Source: Dyella jiangningensis (GTDB taxonomy: Bacteria; Pseudomonadota; Gammaproteobacteria; Xanthomonadales; Rhodanobacteraceae). Taken from it: a stretch of DNA of 64,000 bases. Below the pieces are notes generated by a model. It was not told the DNA's origin. It ran no database searches and saw only the letters and a program-made list of their open reading frames with translations. Below, piece after piece: positions 50,394 through 58,915 of this stretch; the first letter of the stretch is position 1; each line of letters starts with the position of its first letter. The stretch covers positions 5,010,772 to 5,074,771 of the forward strand of contig CP007444.1 of assembly GCA_000632805.1 (NCBI GenBank). The letters run 5' to 3'. The translations under genes and the position numbers were made by a program.

Positions 50394-51646
50394 AGCGCTT
50401 GGCGACGCTCCTGCTGCTTGGCTTCGTCGCGCTGCCCGTCGGCGCGGCGACGATTCGCGTGCGTCCCGGCGACCGGATCGATACCGCAATCACGCAGGCA
50501 TCGCCCGGCGACACCGTGGAGATCGAGCGCGGGCAGTACGTGGGCGGTCTGCGCATCGACAAGCCGTTGGCACTGGTCGGGATAGGGCGGCCCACCATCA
50601 GCGGAAACGGGAAGGGCGATGTCATACGCATCGCCTCGCCCGACGTGCGCATCGACGGCCTGATCGTTCGCGATAGTGGCGATGACCTCGGTGCGCAGAA
50701 CGCCGGTATCTACATCCAGCCAGGCTCCGATCGCGCCGTGGTCAGCCACTGCGATTTCGCGCACGTGTTGTTCGGCCTGTGGATAGAAAAGAGCAACCGG
50801 GTAACGGTGGCGGACAACCTGATCACCGGCATGCGCGAAAAGTTCTCCTCGCAGCGTGGCAACGCCATCCAGCTGTACAACACCGAAGGCGCGTCGATCG
50901 AGCGCAACCACATCAGTTTCGCCCGGGACGGCATCTATGTGGACGTGTCGCATCACGCGCGTTTCGTCGGCAACCGCATCCATGATGTTCGCTACGGCAC
51001 GCACTACATGAACTCCTACCACAACCTGTGGGAGGGCAATGAGAGCTTCCACAACCTCGGTGGACTCGCGCTGATGGAGGTGCGGGATCTGGACGTGCGC
51101 AACAACGTGGCCTGGGGAAACGAAGGCCACGGCATCATGCTGCGGACCATCCAGGATTCGACCATCACCGGCAACGTCTCGGCAGGCAACGGTGAGGGCC
51201 TGTTTGTCTACGACGCCGAGTACGTCACCCTGCGCAACAACCTGGTGATAGGCAACGCGGTCGGCGTGCACCTGTGGGCAGGCTCGTACAACAACGAAGT
51301 GGATGGCAACGACTTCGTCGGCAATGCCGAGCAGGTCAGCTACGTGGCCACGCGCGACGTGGAGTGGGGCAAGCGCGAAGGCAACTACTGGAGCAACTAC
51401 CTCGGTTGGGACGCTGATGCGAACGGCTACGGTGACGTGCCGTTCGAGGCCAATGAGCTGACCGACCGGCTGGTCTCGCGCTACCCCTTCGTCAAGCTGC
51501 TCGACAGCAGTCCCGCGTTGCAGGCACTGGGGCTGGCCGCGCGGCAATTTCCGGTCCTTCGCGTGGCCACGATCATCGATGCGCATCCGGCGATGCGTCC
51601 CCATCATGTCGACTGGAGCCAGTGGCTTGAACGCAGCGGTCGTTGA
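50390..51646 (+). CDS. nosD: NosD, periplasmic copper-site assembly protein
   Basis: A 418-residue protein with a signal peptide (MKRLATLLLLGFVALPVGA-A) and a right-handed parallel beta helix of repeated short strands (GLWIEKSNRVTVADNLITG, GIYVDVSHHARFVGNRI, GLFVYDAEYVTLRNNLVIGN), the CASH/NosD fold. With the NosFY transporter it supplies sulfur or copper for the CuZ centre. It overlaps nosR by four bases and nosF by about 20. Confidence 0.95.
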   Translation: MKRLATLLLLGFVALPVGAATIRVRPGDRIDTAITQASPGDTVEIERGQYVGGLRIDKPLALVGIGRPTISGNGKGDVIRIASPDVRIDGLIVRDSGDDLGAQNAGIYIQPGSDRAVVSHCDFAHVLFGLWIEKSNRVTVADNLITGMREKFSSQRGNAIQLYNTEGASIERNHISFARDGIYVDVSHHARFVGNRIHDVRYGTHYMNSYHNLWEGNESFHNLGGLALMEVRDLDVRNNVAWGNEGHGIMLRTIQDSTITGNVSAGNGEGLFVYDAEYVTLRNNLVIGNAVGVHLWAGSYNNEVDGNDFVGNAEQVSYVATRDVEWGKREGNYWSNYLGWDADANGYGDVPFEANELTDRLVSRYPFVKLLDSSPALQALGLAARQFPVLRVATIIDAHPAMRPHHVDWSQWLERSGR

Positions 51647-52565
51647 AATCAAGGGCGTCGTGAAGCGCTACGGCGCGACGCCGGTGGTCCGCGGCATCGG
51701 CTTTTCCTGCAGGAAAGGCGAGATGATCGGGCTGGCCGGCCACAACGGCGCCGGCAAAAGCACCTTGTTCAAGATGATGCTCGGCATCATCGCCGCGGAC
51801 GAGGGTGACATCCTGCTGTTCGGCGAGCCGGTGCGCGGTCGGCGGTTCCGCGAAGTGCGTCGTGCCATCGGTTATCTGCCCGAGCATGTGGCGTTGTACG
51901 ACAACCTCTCGGGGCTGGAAACGCTGCATTTCTTCACTCGCCTGAAATCCGTCGATCCCTCGCGCTGCAAGCGTCTGCTCGAACGCGTGGGTCTGGGTGA
52001 GGCGATGCATCGCGCTGTTCGCGAATACTCCAAGGGTATGCGCCAGCGTCTGGGCTTTGCGCAGGCGTTGATAGGCGAGCCGCGCCTGCTATTGCTCGAC
52101 GAGCCCACCAATGGCCTGGACCCCGAAGCCATCCATGGCTTTTACGACGTGCTGCAACAGCTGAGGAACGACGGAACCACCATCATCCTCAGCTCGCACC
52201 TGCTGGCCGAGATCCAGTCGCGCGTGGATCGCCTGGTGATCATGGCGAGCGGCAAGTTGGTGATGGAAGGCACGGTGACCGCGCTGGCTACCGCATCGGG
52301 CTTGCCTGCACGGCTGGCCGTGACGTCAAAGGAAGGCGCATGTGATCGCGTGAGGGGAGCCCTGCTGGCTGCGGGTTTTGTTCCCCAGGAAGCAGACGGT
52401 GGTCCGCTACACGCGGTAGTGCACGCGCACCATCGCATGACGCTGCTGCGAGTGCTGGCGTCTCTCGCCGATGACTTGTTGGAGTACACCATCACCGAAC
52501 CCACGCTGGAGGACGTCTTCCTCAGCCACCAGCGCGGCACCACCTGGGTGGAGCGTGCAGCATGA
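51627..52565 (+). CDS. nosF: NosF, ABC transporter ATPase for CuZ assembly
   Basis: A 312-residue ABC ATPase: Walker A GHNGAGKST, signature YSKGMRQRLGFAQAL, Walker B LLLLDEPTNGLD, switch His in IILSSHL. It pairs with NosY to form the NosDFY complex. The start is set at TTG 51627 (MNAAVVEIKGVVKRYG), eight bases after GGAG and within the end of nosD; an ATG at 51606 would add seven residues. Overlaps nosY by four bases. Confidence 0.94.
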   Translation: MNAAVVEIKGVVKRYGATPVVRGIGFSCRKGEMIGLAGHNGAGKSTLFKMMLGIIAADEGDILLFGEPVRGRRFREVRRAIGYLPEHVALYDNLSGLETLHFFTRLKSVDPSRCKRLLERVGLGEAMHRAVREYSKGMRQRLGFAQALIGEPRLLLLDEPTNGLDPEAIHGFYDVLQQLRNDGTTIILSSHLLAEIQSRVDRLVIMASGKLVMEGTVTALATASGLPARLAVTSKEGACDRVRGALLAAGFVPQEADGGPLHAVVHAHHRMTLLRVLASLADDLLEYTITEPTLEDVFLSHQRGTTWVERAA

Positions 52566-53398
52566 GTCGATCGGTGATGCCGTGCTGGCAATGGCGACTG
52601 GTGGTCGCGATCGCGGCCAAGGAATGGCGTGACCGCCTGCGCAACCGCTGGGTGCTGGCGGTGGCCGTGGTGTTTGGTGCCTTCGCGTTGCTGATTGCGT
52701 ATTTCGGCGGCGCCCAGTCGGGCGTGGTGGGCCTGCGCAGCGCGGCCGCCACCGTCGCCAGTCTGACCAGTCTGGCCATCTACCTGGTGCCGCTGATTGC
52801 CTTGCTACTCGGCTTCGATGCGGTGGTCGGTGAGCGGGAGCGCGGCGTGCTGGACCTGTTGCTGTCGCAACCGATCACACGCGCTGAGTTGCTCATCGGC
52901 AAATACCTTGGCCTGGCGGCGGCCTTGTCGATGGCGACGCTGGTGGGTTTCGGTGCGGCGTTGATACCGCTGGCGCCGTCGATGGATGGTGCGTCCCTGG
53001 TGATCTACCTGCGCTTCGTGGGCAGTGCGCTGATGCTCGGCCTGGCTTTCCTCAGCCTCGCCGTGCTCGTGTCGACGGTAGCGCGCGATCGCACGCGAGC
53101 GACGGGTGCCGCGATCGCGTTGTGGTTCGGCTTCGTGCTGGTGTTCGATCTGTCGCTGCTCGGCGTGCTGGTGGCATCGGCCGGCAGCCACGCCTCGACG
53201 TGGGCGCCGTATGCCCTGCTGCTCAATCCCGCGGACGTGTTCCGCGTCATCAACGTGTTCGGCGCTGAAGCGCTGCGCAGCTCATTCGGCCTGGGCACCT
53301 TGATGGCGCAAGGGTGGAATGCGCCCGCCACGCTGTACAGCGTGCTGTTGGCCTGGATCGCCGCGCCGCTCGGCGTGGCACTTTGGAGGTTTCGATGA
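52562..53398 (+). CDS. nosY: NosY, ABC transporter permease for CuZ assembly
   Basis: A 278-residue ABC-2 type permease with six membrane helices (for example VLAVAVVFGAFALLIAYF, LTSLAIYLVPLIALLLGFDAV). The VVGERERGVLDLLLSQPITRAELLIGKYLG loop is the coupling helix region typical of NosY. Together with NosF and NosD it supports maturation of NosZ. Overlaps both neighbours by ATGA. Confidence 0.95.
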   Translation: MSRSVMPCWQWRLVVAIAAKEWRDRLRNRWVLAVAVVFGAFALLIAYFGGAQSGVVGLRSAAATVASLTSLAIYLVPLIALLLGFDAVVGERERGVLDLLLSQPITRAELLIGKYLGLAAALSMATLVGFGAALIPLAPSMDGASLVIYLRFVGSALMLGLAFLSLAVLVSTVARDRTRATGAAIALWFGFVLVFDLSLLGVLVASAGSHASTWAPYALLLNPADVFRVINVFGAEALRSSFGLGTLMAQGWNAPATLYSVLLAWIAAPLGVALWRFR

Positions 53399-53901
53399 AT
53401 GCGATGCGACGTTGGATGCCCGGCTTGCTAGTGCTGCTGCTCGCCGCGTGCGCGCAACAGGCTGCAACGATGGGGCCGGTCGAGCCGCGTGCCGATGCGC
53501 ACTGCGAGCTCGACGGCATGACGCTGGCGGATTACCCCGGCCCCAAGGGACAGATCACTTATGCGGACGGCAAGACGGCGTACTTTTGCGACACGCTGGA
53601 GCTGCTCTCGATGCTGCTTCATCCCGAACAGGTGCGCGCCAAGACCGGTGCCTATACCCAGGACATGGCGCATGCCGACTGGGATCACCCGCAAGGGCAC
53701 TGGATCGACGCGACGAAGGCCTACTACGTGCGTGGCTCGCATCGCGGGGGAAGCATGGGTCCCTCGTTGGCCAGCTTCGCCGAACGTTCGGACGCCGAAG
53801 CATTTGCGCACCAGTTCGGCGGCGAAGTCATGAGCTACACGCAGATCACACCGGACATGGTGCGCCTGGACGGCGGCACCGGTGGCGACATGGGCATGTG
53901 A
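53395..53901 (+). CDS. nosL: NosL, outer copper chaperone lipoprotein
   Basis: A 168-residue lipoprotein (LLVLLLAACAQ, Cys19) of the NosL family. It delivers Cu(I) to the NosDFY apparatus. The copper motif appears as C37-ELDG-M42 (a reduced form of the CxxCxM type) and the FCD segment of DGKTAYFCDTLE follows. The C-terminus ends GGDMGM, rich in Met, as in some copper proteins. Start after TTGGAGG; overlaps nosY. Confidence 0.93.
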   Translation: MNAMRRWMPGLLVLLLAACAQQAATMGPVEPRADAHCELDGMTLADYPGPKGQITYADGKTAYFCDTLELLSMLLHPEQVRAKTGAYTQDMAHADWDHPQGHWIDATKAYYVRGSHRGGSMGPSLASFAERSDAEAFAHQFGGEVMSYTQITPDMVRLDGGTGGDMGM

Positions 53902-53911
53902 GGACGAACGT

Positions 53912-54559
53912 ATGAGAGCCTTTTTTGAAAACGTGGATCTGCGGGCTGCCTCGGCGATTTCGGATGTTTCGCGGCGCATGTTCGACCTGCGCGAACGGCG
54001 CAAGCACCTTCTGGCCGACACGGGATGCAGCGACTCCGATGAGGTGCTGGCGGCGGTGCGGGAAGGGCGTTTGCCGGAACATCCTGGCTACGATGCGTGG
54101 CTCGCAGTCTGCCTGCTCGGCGATCGCGAACATGCGTTGCACGCCACCCTGCAGTGGCGCTGTCTGATCGCCAACGGCGGCAAGCGCCTGCCGCCACCGC
54201 GTTCCGGCCTTGCCGCGCTCGCGTACACGATCCGTCCAGCGCTGCCATCGCTGTTCACAGGCGGCATGCGCCTGCATCCCGATGGCATCTCCTTCAGTGG
54301 CGAATCGGGCATCCAGGTGCTGGTGCGCGTGCTGACGCCTCAGGCCTGGTCATTCGAATGGCATTGGGCCGGCGAGCCGTGGAGGCTCGATACCGCGCCG
54401 GTCGCCCATCCGGGCGTCGACAGCATGGCGCACGTGCATCGGCCGGACGGCGGGGTGGTCGCCAGTCCGATCACGCTGCCTTTGATGGGTGAAACGCCCG
54501 CGGTCGTGCTGGCATTTCTCGAAGCGCTGGCGCGTTCGCCGACGCTTGGGTTGGACTGA
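53912..54559 (+). CDS. Uncharacterised protein at the end of the nos operon
   Basis: A 215-residue protein I do not recognise. It starts 10 bp after nosL with AGGA before its ATG and is surely co-transcribed. The first 90 residues are helical (DLRAASAISDVSRRMFDLRERRKHLLADTG, then LPEHPGYDAWLAVCLLGDREHALHATLQWR); the rest is beta-rich with many Trp, His and Pro. No signal peptide or membrane segment, so it is cytoplasmic. There are three Cys and no metal-binding pair. A role in nos regulation or NosZ maturation before Tat export is possible. It is convergent with hemW. Confidence 0.7.
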   Translation: MRAFFENVDLRAASAISDVSRRMFDLRERRKHLLADTGCSDSDEVLAAVREGRLPEHPGYDAWLAVCLLGDREHALHATLQWRCLIANGGKRLPPPRSGLAALAYTIRPALPSLFTGGMRLHPDGISFSGESGIQVLVRVLTPQAWSFEWHWAGEPWRLDTAPVAHPGVDSMAHVHRPDGGVVASPITLPLMGETPAVVLAFLEALARSPTLGLD

Positions 54560-54568
54560 GCGAAGAGC

Positions 54569-55732
54569 TCAGTCGAGGAAGCTCGAAATCACGTCGTTGA
54601 GGAAGCGCTGGCCGAGTGCTGTGGTCTGCAGGCGCTCGGCATCCTCGACCAGCCAGCCGCGCTCGCGTGCCGAGGCGAGCGCGGACGCGATGCGCTCCAT
54701 CGGTATGCCGGTGCGCTCGGAAAAATCGGCGAGTGGCACACCGTCGATCAGTCGCAGCGCGTTGAGCATGTACTCGAACGGCAACTCGTCGACCGCCACC
54801 GGACCGTCGCCACCGATGCGTCCGGCATTGCCTGCGGCAGCCAGATAGGCCTTGGGGTGCCGCGTCTTCCAGCGACGGTGGACCGTGCCGCTCTCCGTGC
54901 GGGTCAGCTTGCCGTGGGCGCCGGCACCGATGCCGAGGTAATCCCCGAAGCGCCAGTAGTTGAGGTTGTGCACGCAACGACGATCCGCCTGGGCATAGGC
55001 AGAGATTTCGTATTGCCCGTAGCCGGCGGCGGCAAGCTGCGCTTCGCAGGCTTCCTGCATGGCCCACGCATGGTCGTCATCGGGCAGCGGCGGCGGGTTC
55101 GCGGCGAACGCCGTGTTGGGTTCCAGCGTGAGCTGGTAATGCGAGATATGCGTCGGTTGCAGCGCGATCGCGCGCGTCACGTCGGCCTGTGCGCCTTCCA
55201 GCGTCTGCTGCGGCAGCGCATACATCAGGTCGAGGTTGATGTTGGCGTAGCCCGCGTCCTGTGCCGACTTCACCGCCGCCTCGGCCTCGTCGGCCGAATG
55301 GATGCGGCCCAGACGACGCAGCTTGTCGTCATCGAAGCTCTGGATGCCGAACGAGAGGCGGTTGACGCCTGCCTCGAGATAGCCGTCGAAACGACCGTGC
55401 TCGACTGTGCCCGGATTGGTCTCTAGCGTGATCTCGGCGGCGTCGGCCAGCGGCAGGCGTTCGCGCACGCCATCGAGAAAGCGGTCGATCAGCTCCGGCG
55501 CGAACAGGCTGGGCGTCCCGCCACCGAAGAAGATGCTGTGTACCGGGCGACCGAGCGCAGCGCTGCCGAAATCACGAAGATCGGCGTCGAGGTCAGCCAG
55601 CAGCACATCGACGTATTCGGCGTAGGGCGGCTCGCCCTTCACGCCGTGCGAATTGAAGTCGCAGTAAGGGCACTTCTTCACGCACCACGGCATGTGGACG
55701 TACAGCGACAGCGGTGGCGCGATCAATGGCAT
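54569..55732 (-). CDS. hemW: HemW, haem chaperone (radical SAM fold)
   Basis: A 387-residue radical SAM protein with the cluster motif CVKKCPYCDFNSH, then SIFFGGGTPSLF and TLETNPGTVE, and the C-terminal HemW segment CVHNLNYWRFGDYLGIGAGAHG. HemW inserts haem into respiratory enzymes and lacks the coproporphyrinogen oxidase activity for which the family was first named (the extra N-terminal Cys of HemN is missing). It lies 4 bp after rdgB in the conserved rph-rdgB-hemW order. Confidence 0.95.
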   Translation of the reverse strand: MPLIAPPLSLYVHMPWCVKKCPYCDFNSHGVKGEPPYAEYVDVLLADLDADLRDFGSAALGRPVHSIFFGGGTPSLFAPELIDRFLDGVRERLPLADAAEITLETNPGTVEHGRFDGYLEAGVNRLSFGIQSFDDDKLRRLGRIHSADEAEAAVKSAQDAGYANINLDLMYALPQQTLEGAQADVTRAIALQPTHISHYQLTLEPNTAFAANPPPLPDDDHAWAMQEACEAQLAAAGYGQYEISAYAQADRRCVHNLNYWRFGDYLGIGAGAHGKLTRTESGTVHRRWKTRHPKAYLAAAGNAGRIGGDGPVAVDELPFEYMLNALRLIDGVPLADFSERTGIPMERIASALASARERGWLVEDAERLQTTALGQRFLNDVISSFLD

Positions 55733-55736
55733 GGCG

Positions 55737-56336
55737 TCAGACGTGCGGCGCGCCCAGGCGCGCGCGAAGCTCGGCCAGCGCGCGGCCGCGGTGGCTGATG
55801 CGGTTCTTCATGCCGGGCGGCAGTTCGGCGGCGCTCACTGCCTCGCCATCGGGCAGGAACAGCGGGTCGTAGCCGAAGCCGTGGGCGCCACGTTCCTCGG
55901 TCAGCACGCGTCCGTGCCAGCGGCCTTCGGCGATCAGCGGTGCGGGATCGTCCGCATGTCGCAACAGCACGAGTACGCAGATGAAGAAGGCGCCGCGTTG
56001 CGCGGCCGGTACGTCCTTCATTTCTTGCAGCAGCTTGGCATTGTTCGCCGCGTTGTCGCCATGCGTGCCGCTGTAGCGAGCCGAATACAGGCCCGGCGCG
56101 CCACGCAGGTACTCCACGCAGAGGCCGGAGTCGTCCGCGAGCGCGGGCCGCCCACTGACACGCGCCGCATGGCGTGCCTTGAGCAGCGCGTTCTCCACGA
56201 AGGTAAGGCCAGTCTCTTCGGCGTCGCTCACGTTGTAAGCGGACTGTGGCACGACATGCAGGCCACTGTCGGCGAGCAGATCGTTGAATTCGGCAAGCTT
56301 GCCCGGATTGCTGCTGGCGAGAACGATCGGGGTCAT
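55737..56336 (-). CDS. rdgB: XTP/dITP diphosphatase
   Basis: Removes deaminated purine nucleotides (dITP, XTP) from the pool. The 199-residue protein has the Ham1 signature IVLASSNPGKLAEFNDLL at the N-terminus, ALADDSGLCVEYLRGAPGLYSARYSG with the catalytic Asp, GFGYDPLFLP and SHRGRAL. Between rph (4 bp upstream) and hemW (4 bp downstream). Confidence 0.96.
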   Translation of the reverse strand: MTPIVLASSNPGKLAEFNDLLADSGLHVVPQSAYNVSDAEETGLTFVENALLKARHAARVSGRPALADDSGLCVEYLRGAPGLYSARYSGTHGDNAANNAKLLQEMKDVPAAQRGAFFICVLVLLRHADDPAPLIAEGRWHGRVLTEERGAHGFGYDPLFLPDGEAVSAAELPPGMKNRISHRGRALAELRARLGAPHV

Positions 56337-56340
56337 GCGG

Positions 56341-57072
56341 TCAGGCCAGTTCCAGCGCGGCGCGCTGCGCGGCGATCAGCTCGCCGATACCCTTTTCGGC
56401 AAGGGCCAGCATGGCGTCCATCTCGTCGCGGCGGAACGCATGGCCTTCAGCCGTGCCCTGCACCTCGATGAAGCCGCCGCCGTCGTTCATCACCACGTTC
56501 ATGTCGGTGTCGCAGTTGGCGTCTTCCGCATAGTCGAGGTCGAGCACGGGCACGCCCTGGTAGACGCCGACCGAAATGGCCGCCACGGCGCCTATGACCG
56601 GGTTGCGTCGAAGGTTCTCGCGCTTCATCAGCACGTTCACCGCATCGACCAGCGCCACGTATGCGCCGGTGATGGCGGCCGTGCGGGTACCGCCGTCGGC
56701 CTGGATCACGTCGCAATCGAGCGTGATGACGCGCTCGCCCAGGGCCTGGCGATCCACGCAGGCGCGCAGGCTGCGGCCGATGAGGCGCTGGATTTCCATG
56801 GTGCGGCCACCTTGGCCGCCGCGCGCGGCTTCGCGTTGCATGCGGGTATGGGTGGCGCGTGGCAGCATCCCGTACTCGGCGGTGATCCAGCCCTCGCCCT
56901 TGCCGCGCAGCCACGGCGGCACCCGGTCTTCGATGCTGGCCGTGCACAGCACCTTGGTATCGCCGAAGCTGACCAGCACGGCGCCCTCGGCGTGGCGGGT
57001 GTAATGACGTTCGATGGTGACGGTGCGCAGCTGGTCGCTGGCGCGGCCACTGGGGCGGCTGGGGGAGCTCAT
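56341..57072 (-). CDS. rph: Ribonuclease PH
   Basis: Phosphorolytic trimming of tRNA 3' ends. The 243-residue protein starts MSSPSRPSGRASDQLRTVTIERHYTRHAEGA and contains EYGMLPRATHTRMQREA, the phosphate-site RTMEIQRLIGRSLR and LDCDVIQADGGTRTAAITG, all diagnostic. It diverges from yicC with 81 bp between, the common rph/yicC arrangement. Confidence 0.96.
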   Translation of the reverse strand: MSSPSRPSGRASDQLRTVTIERHYTRHAEGAVLVSFGDTKVLCTASIEDRVPPWLRGKGEGWITAEYGMLPRATHTRMQREAARGGQGGRTMEIQRLIGRSLRACVDRQALGERVITLDCDVIQADGGTRTAAITGAYVALVDAVNVLMKRENLRRNPVIGAVAAISVGVYQGVPVLDLDYAEDANCDTDMNVVMNDGGGFIEVQGTAEGHAFRRDEMDAMLALAEKGIGELIAAQRAALELA

Positions 57073-57153
57073 GAATGCGTTGGCCTTAAGGATTGGGCAA
57101 GCCAGGGCGGGAAAGTTTACCATTGCGCCCTTTCCAGGCACCGCAGGTTCCCG

Positions 57154-58014
57154 ATGATCCGCAGCATGACGGCTTATGCCTCCGCCGAGGCGACCGGCCC
57201 CGCCGGCACGCTCAGCTGCGAGCTGCGCACGGTCAACCACCGCTATCTCGAGCTCAGCCCGCGCCTGCCGGATGACCTGCGCGTGTTCGAGTCGGCTTTG
57301 CGCGAGCGCATCGCCGCCCGCCTTTCGCGCGGCAAGGTGGACATCACCGTGCGGTTGCGTGGCGAGACGCGCAGCGAATCGCTGCAGGTCAATACGGGCA
57401 CGCTGGCGCGCCTCTCGGAACTGGCTGCGGACTTGGAAGTCCGCTTCCCGCGCATGAACATCGAGTTCACCGAGCTGCTGCGCTTCCCCGGCGTGCTGCA
57501 GCAATCGGAGGTGGACCCGGACGTGCTGCAGACCGCCCTGCTCGACGTGCTGGAACGCGCGCTCGACGCGCTCACCGCCACCCGTGAGCGCGAAGGAGCC
57601 AAGCTGGCCGAGCTGCTCAAGGATCGTCTCGACGCCATTGAGCGCATCGTCGCCGAGGTGCGTACGTTCATGCCGCAGATCCGCGAAGGCCTGCGCACGC
57701 GCCTGGAATCGCGCCTGGCCGATATCAAGCAGCCCGCCGATCCGGGTCGACTGGAGCAGGAGCTGGTGCTGCAGATCACCCGTAGCGACGTGGATGAAGA
57801 ACTCGATCGTCTGACCGCACACATCATCGAGACGCGCCGGGTGCTGGGCACCAAGGAAGCCGTAGGCCGCCGCCTGGATTTCCTCATGCAGGAATTCAAT
57901 CGTGAGGCGAACACGCTGGGCTCCAAGGCCGTGGACGTGCGCAGCACCAATGCAGCGGTGGAGCTGAAGGTGCTGATCGAGCAGATGCGCGAACAGGTGC
58001 AGAACATCGAATGA
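57154..58014 (+). CDS. yicC: YicC family endoribonuclease
   Basis: A 286-residue protein: N-terminal MIRSMTAYASAEATGPAGTLSCELRTVNHRYLEL and C-terminal GRRLDFLMQEFNREANTLGSKAVD are the YicC signatures. E. coli YicC is an endoribonuclease that promotes RyhB decay. It overlaps gmk by four bases, the usual yicC-gmk pairing. Confidence 0.94.
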   Translation: MIRSMTAYASAEATGPAGTLSCELRTVNHRYLELSPRLPDDLRVFESALRERIAARLSRGKVDITVRLRGETRSESLQVNTGTLARLSELAADLEVRFPRMNIEFTELLRFPGVLQQSEVDPDVLQTALLDVLERALDALTATREREGAKLAELLKDRLDAIERIVAEVRTFMPQIREGLRTRLESRLADIKQPADPGRLEQELVLQITRSDVDEELDRLTAHIIETRRVLGTKEAVGRRLDFLMQEFNREANTLGSKAVDVRSTNAAVELKVLIEQMREQVQNIE

Positions 58015-58652
58015 CTACCGCCACGCCCGATTCGCCAAGCGCCGAGTGCACCTTGTTCGTGGTTGCCGCGCCCTCGGGTGCGGGCAAGTCCACGCTGGTC
58101 AATGCGTTGCTGGAGCGCGAACCGGCCATCTCGCTGTCGATCTCGCACACCACGCGGCCGCCGCGTCCGGGCGAGCAGTACGGCCGGCATTACTTCTTCG
58201 TGGAGCGCGAAGAGTTCGAACGCGAGATCGCCGAAGGCATCTTCCTCGAGCATGCCGAAGTGCACGGCAACCTTTACGGCACCTCGCGCACCACGGTGGA
58301 CACGCTGCTGGCGCAGGGGCGCGACGTGCTGCTGGAGATCGACTGGCAGGGCGCCCGGCAGATCCGCAAGACCAAGCCCGATTGCGTGAGCGTGTTCATC
58401 CTGCCGCCCTCGCGTGCGGAACTGGAGCGCCGCCTGCGCGGCCGCGGGTCGGACAGCCCGGAGGTCATCGCGCGCCGGCTGCACAATTCGCGCGAGGAAA
58501 TCGCGCATGCGCACGAGTTCGACTACATCATCGTCAACGACAACTTCGACGTGGCGCTGGGTGACCTGCAGGCCATCGTGCGCGCCGTGCGCCAGCGCAG
58601 CGGGCTGCAGTGGCAGCGGCATGAAGCGTTGATTGCCGAGTTGCTGGCCTAG
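58011..58652 (+). CDS. gmk: Guanylate kinase
   Basis: Phosphorylates GMP to GDP. A 213-residue protein with P-loop APSGAGKSTLV, GMP-binding SISHTTRPPRPGEQYGRHYFF and FLEHAEVHGNLYGT. Coupled to yicC by ATGA. In most gammaproteobacteria rpoZ-spoT follows directly; here about 4.9 kb with the mla genes intervene. Confidence 0.97.
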   Translation: MTTATPDSPSAECTLFVVAAPSGAGKSTLVNALLEREPAISLSISHTTRPPRPGEQYGRHYFFVEREEFEREIAEGIFLEHAEVHGNLYGTSRTTVDTLLAQGRDVLLEIDWQGARQIRKTKPDCVSVFILPPSRAELERRLRGRGSDSPEVIARRLHNSREEIAHAHEFDYIIVNDNFDVALGDLQAIVRAVRQRSGLQWQRHEALIAELLA

Positions 58653-58663
58653 GAGCCGGCCTT

Positions 58664-58788
58664 TGTGGGAGCGCACCCTGTGCGCGACCGCAGCGTCATG
58701 GGTTGCCGCGGTCGGCAATCTTCGCCGTGCAGGTGAGCCCTGCCATCTCCTTGCACCGTGCCTGCCGCGCACAGGGTGCGCTCCCACA
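58664..58788. repeat. REP-type palindrome, widely spaced pair
   Basis: Left arm 58664-58688 and inverted arm 58767-58788 (22 bp perfect), with a 78-base spacer that itself contains GCCGCGG and related short pairs. It lies 12 bp after the gmk stop, before the mla operon. Same family as 5273. Confidence 0.8.
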
Positions 58789-58915
58789 GGAGATAAGCTT
58801 CGCCTTCGCAAGGTCTTGTTCCGTTAGCGATTCCTGAGTGACGGAACGGCCGGCGCATGGCCTTCATACCCGTATTCAGCTAACGTGGCGCCTTTCTTCC
58901 GCCCGCAGCCCGCCC

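Noticed and set aside
54569..55732. hemW considered as coproporphyrinogen III dehydrogenase (HemN)
   Set aside because: Its cluster motif is CxxxCxxC without the extra HemN cysteine, the length is that of HemW, and it is in the rph-rdgB-hemW order.
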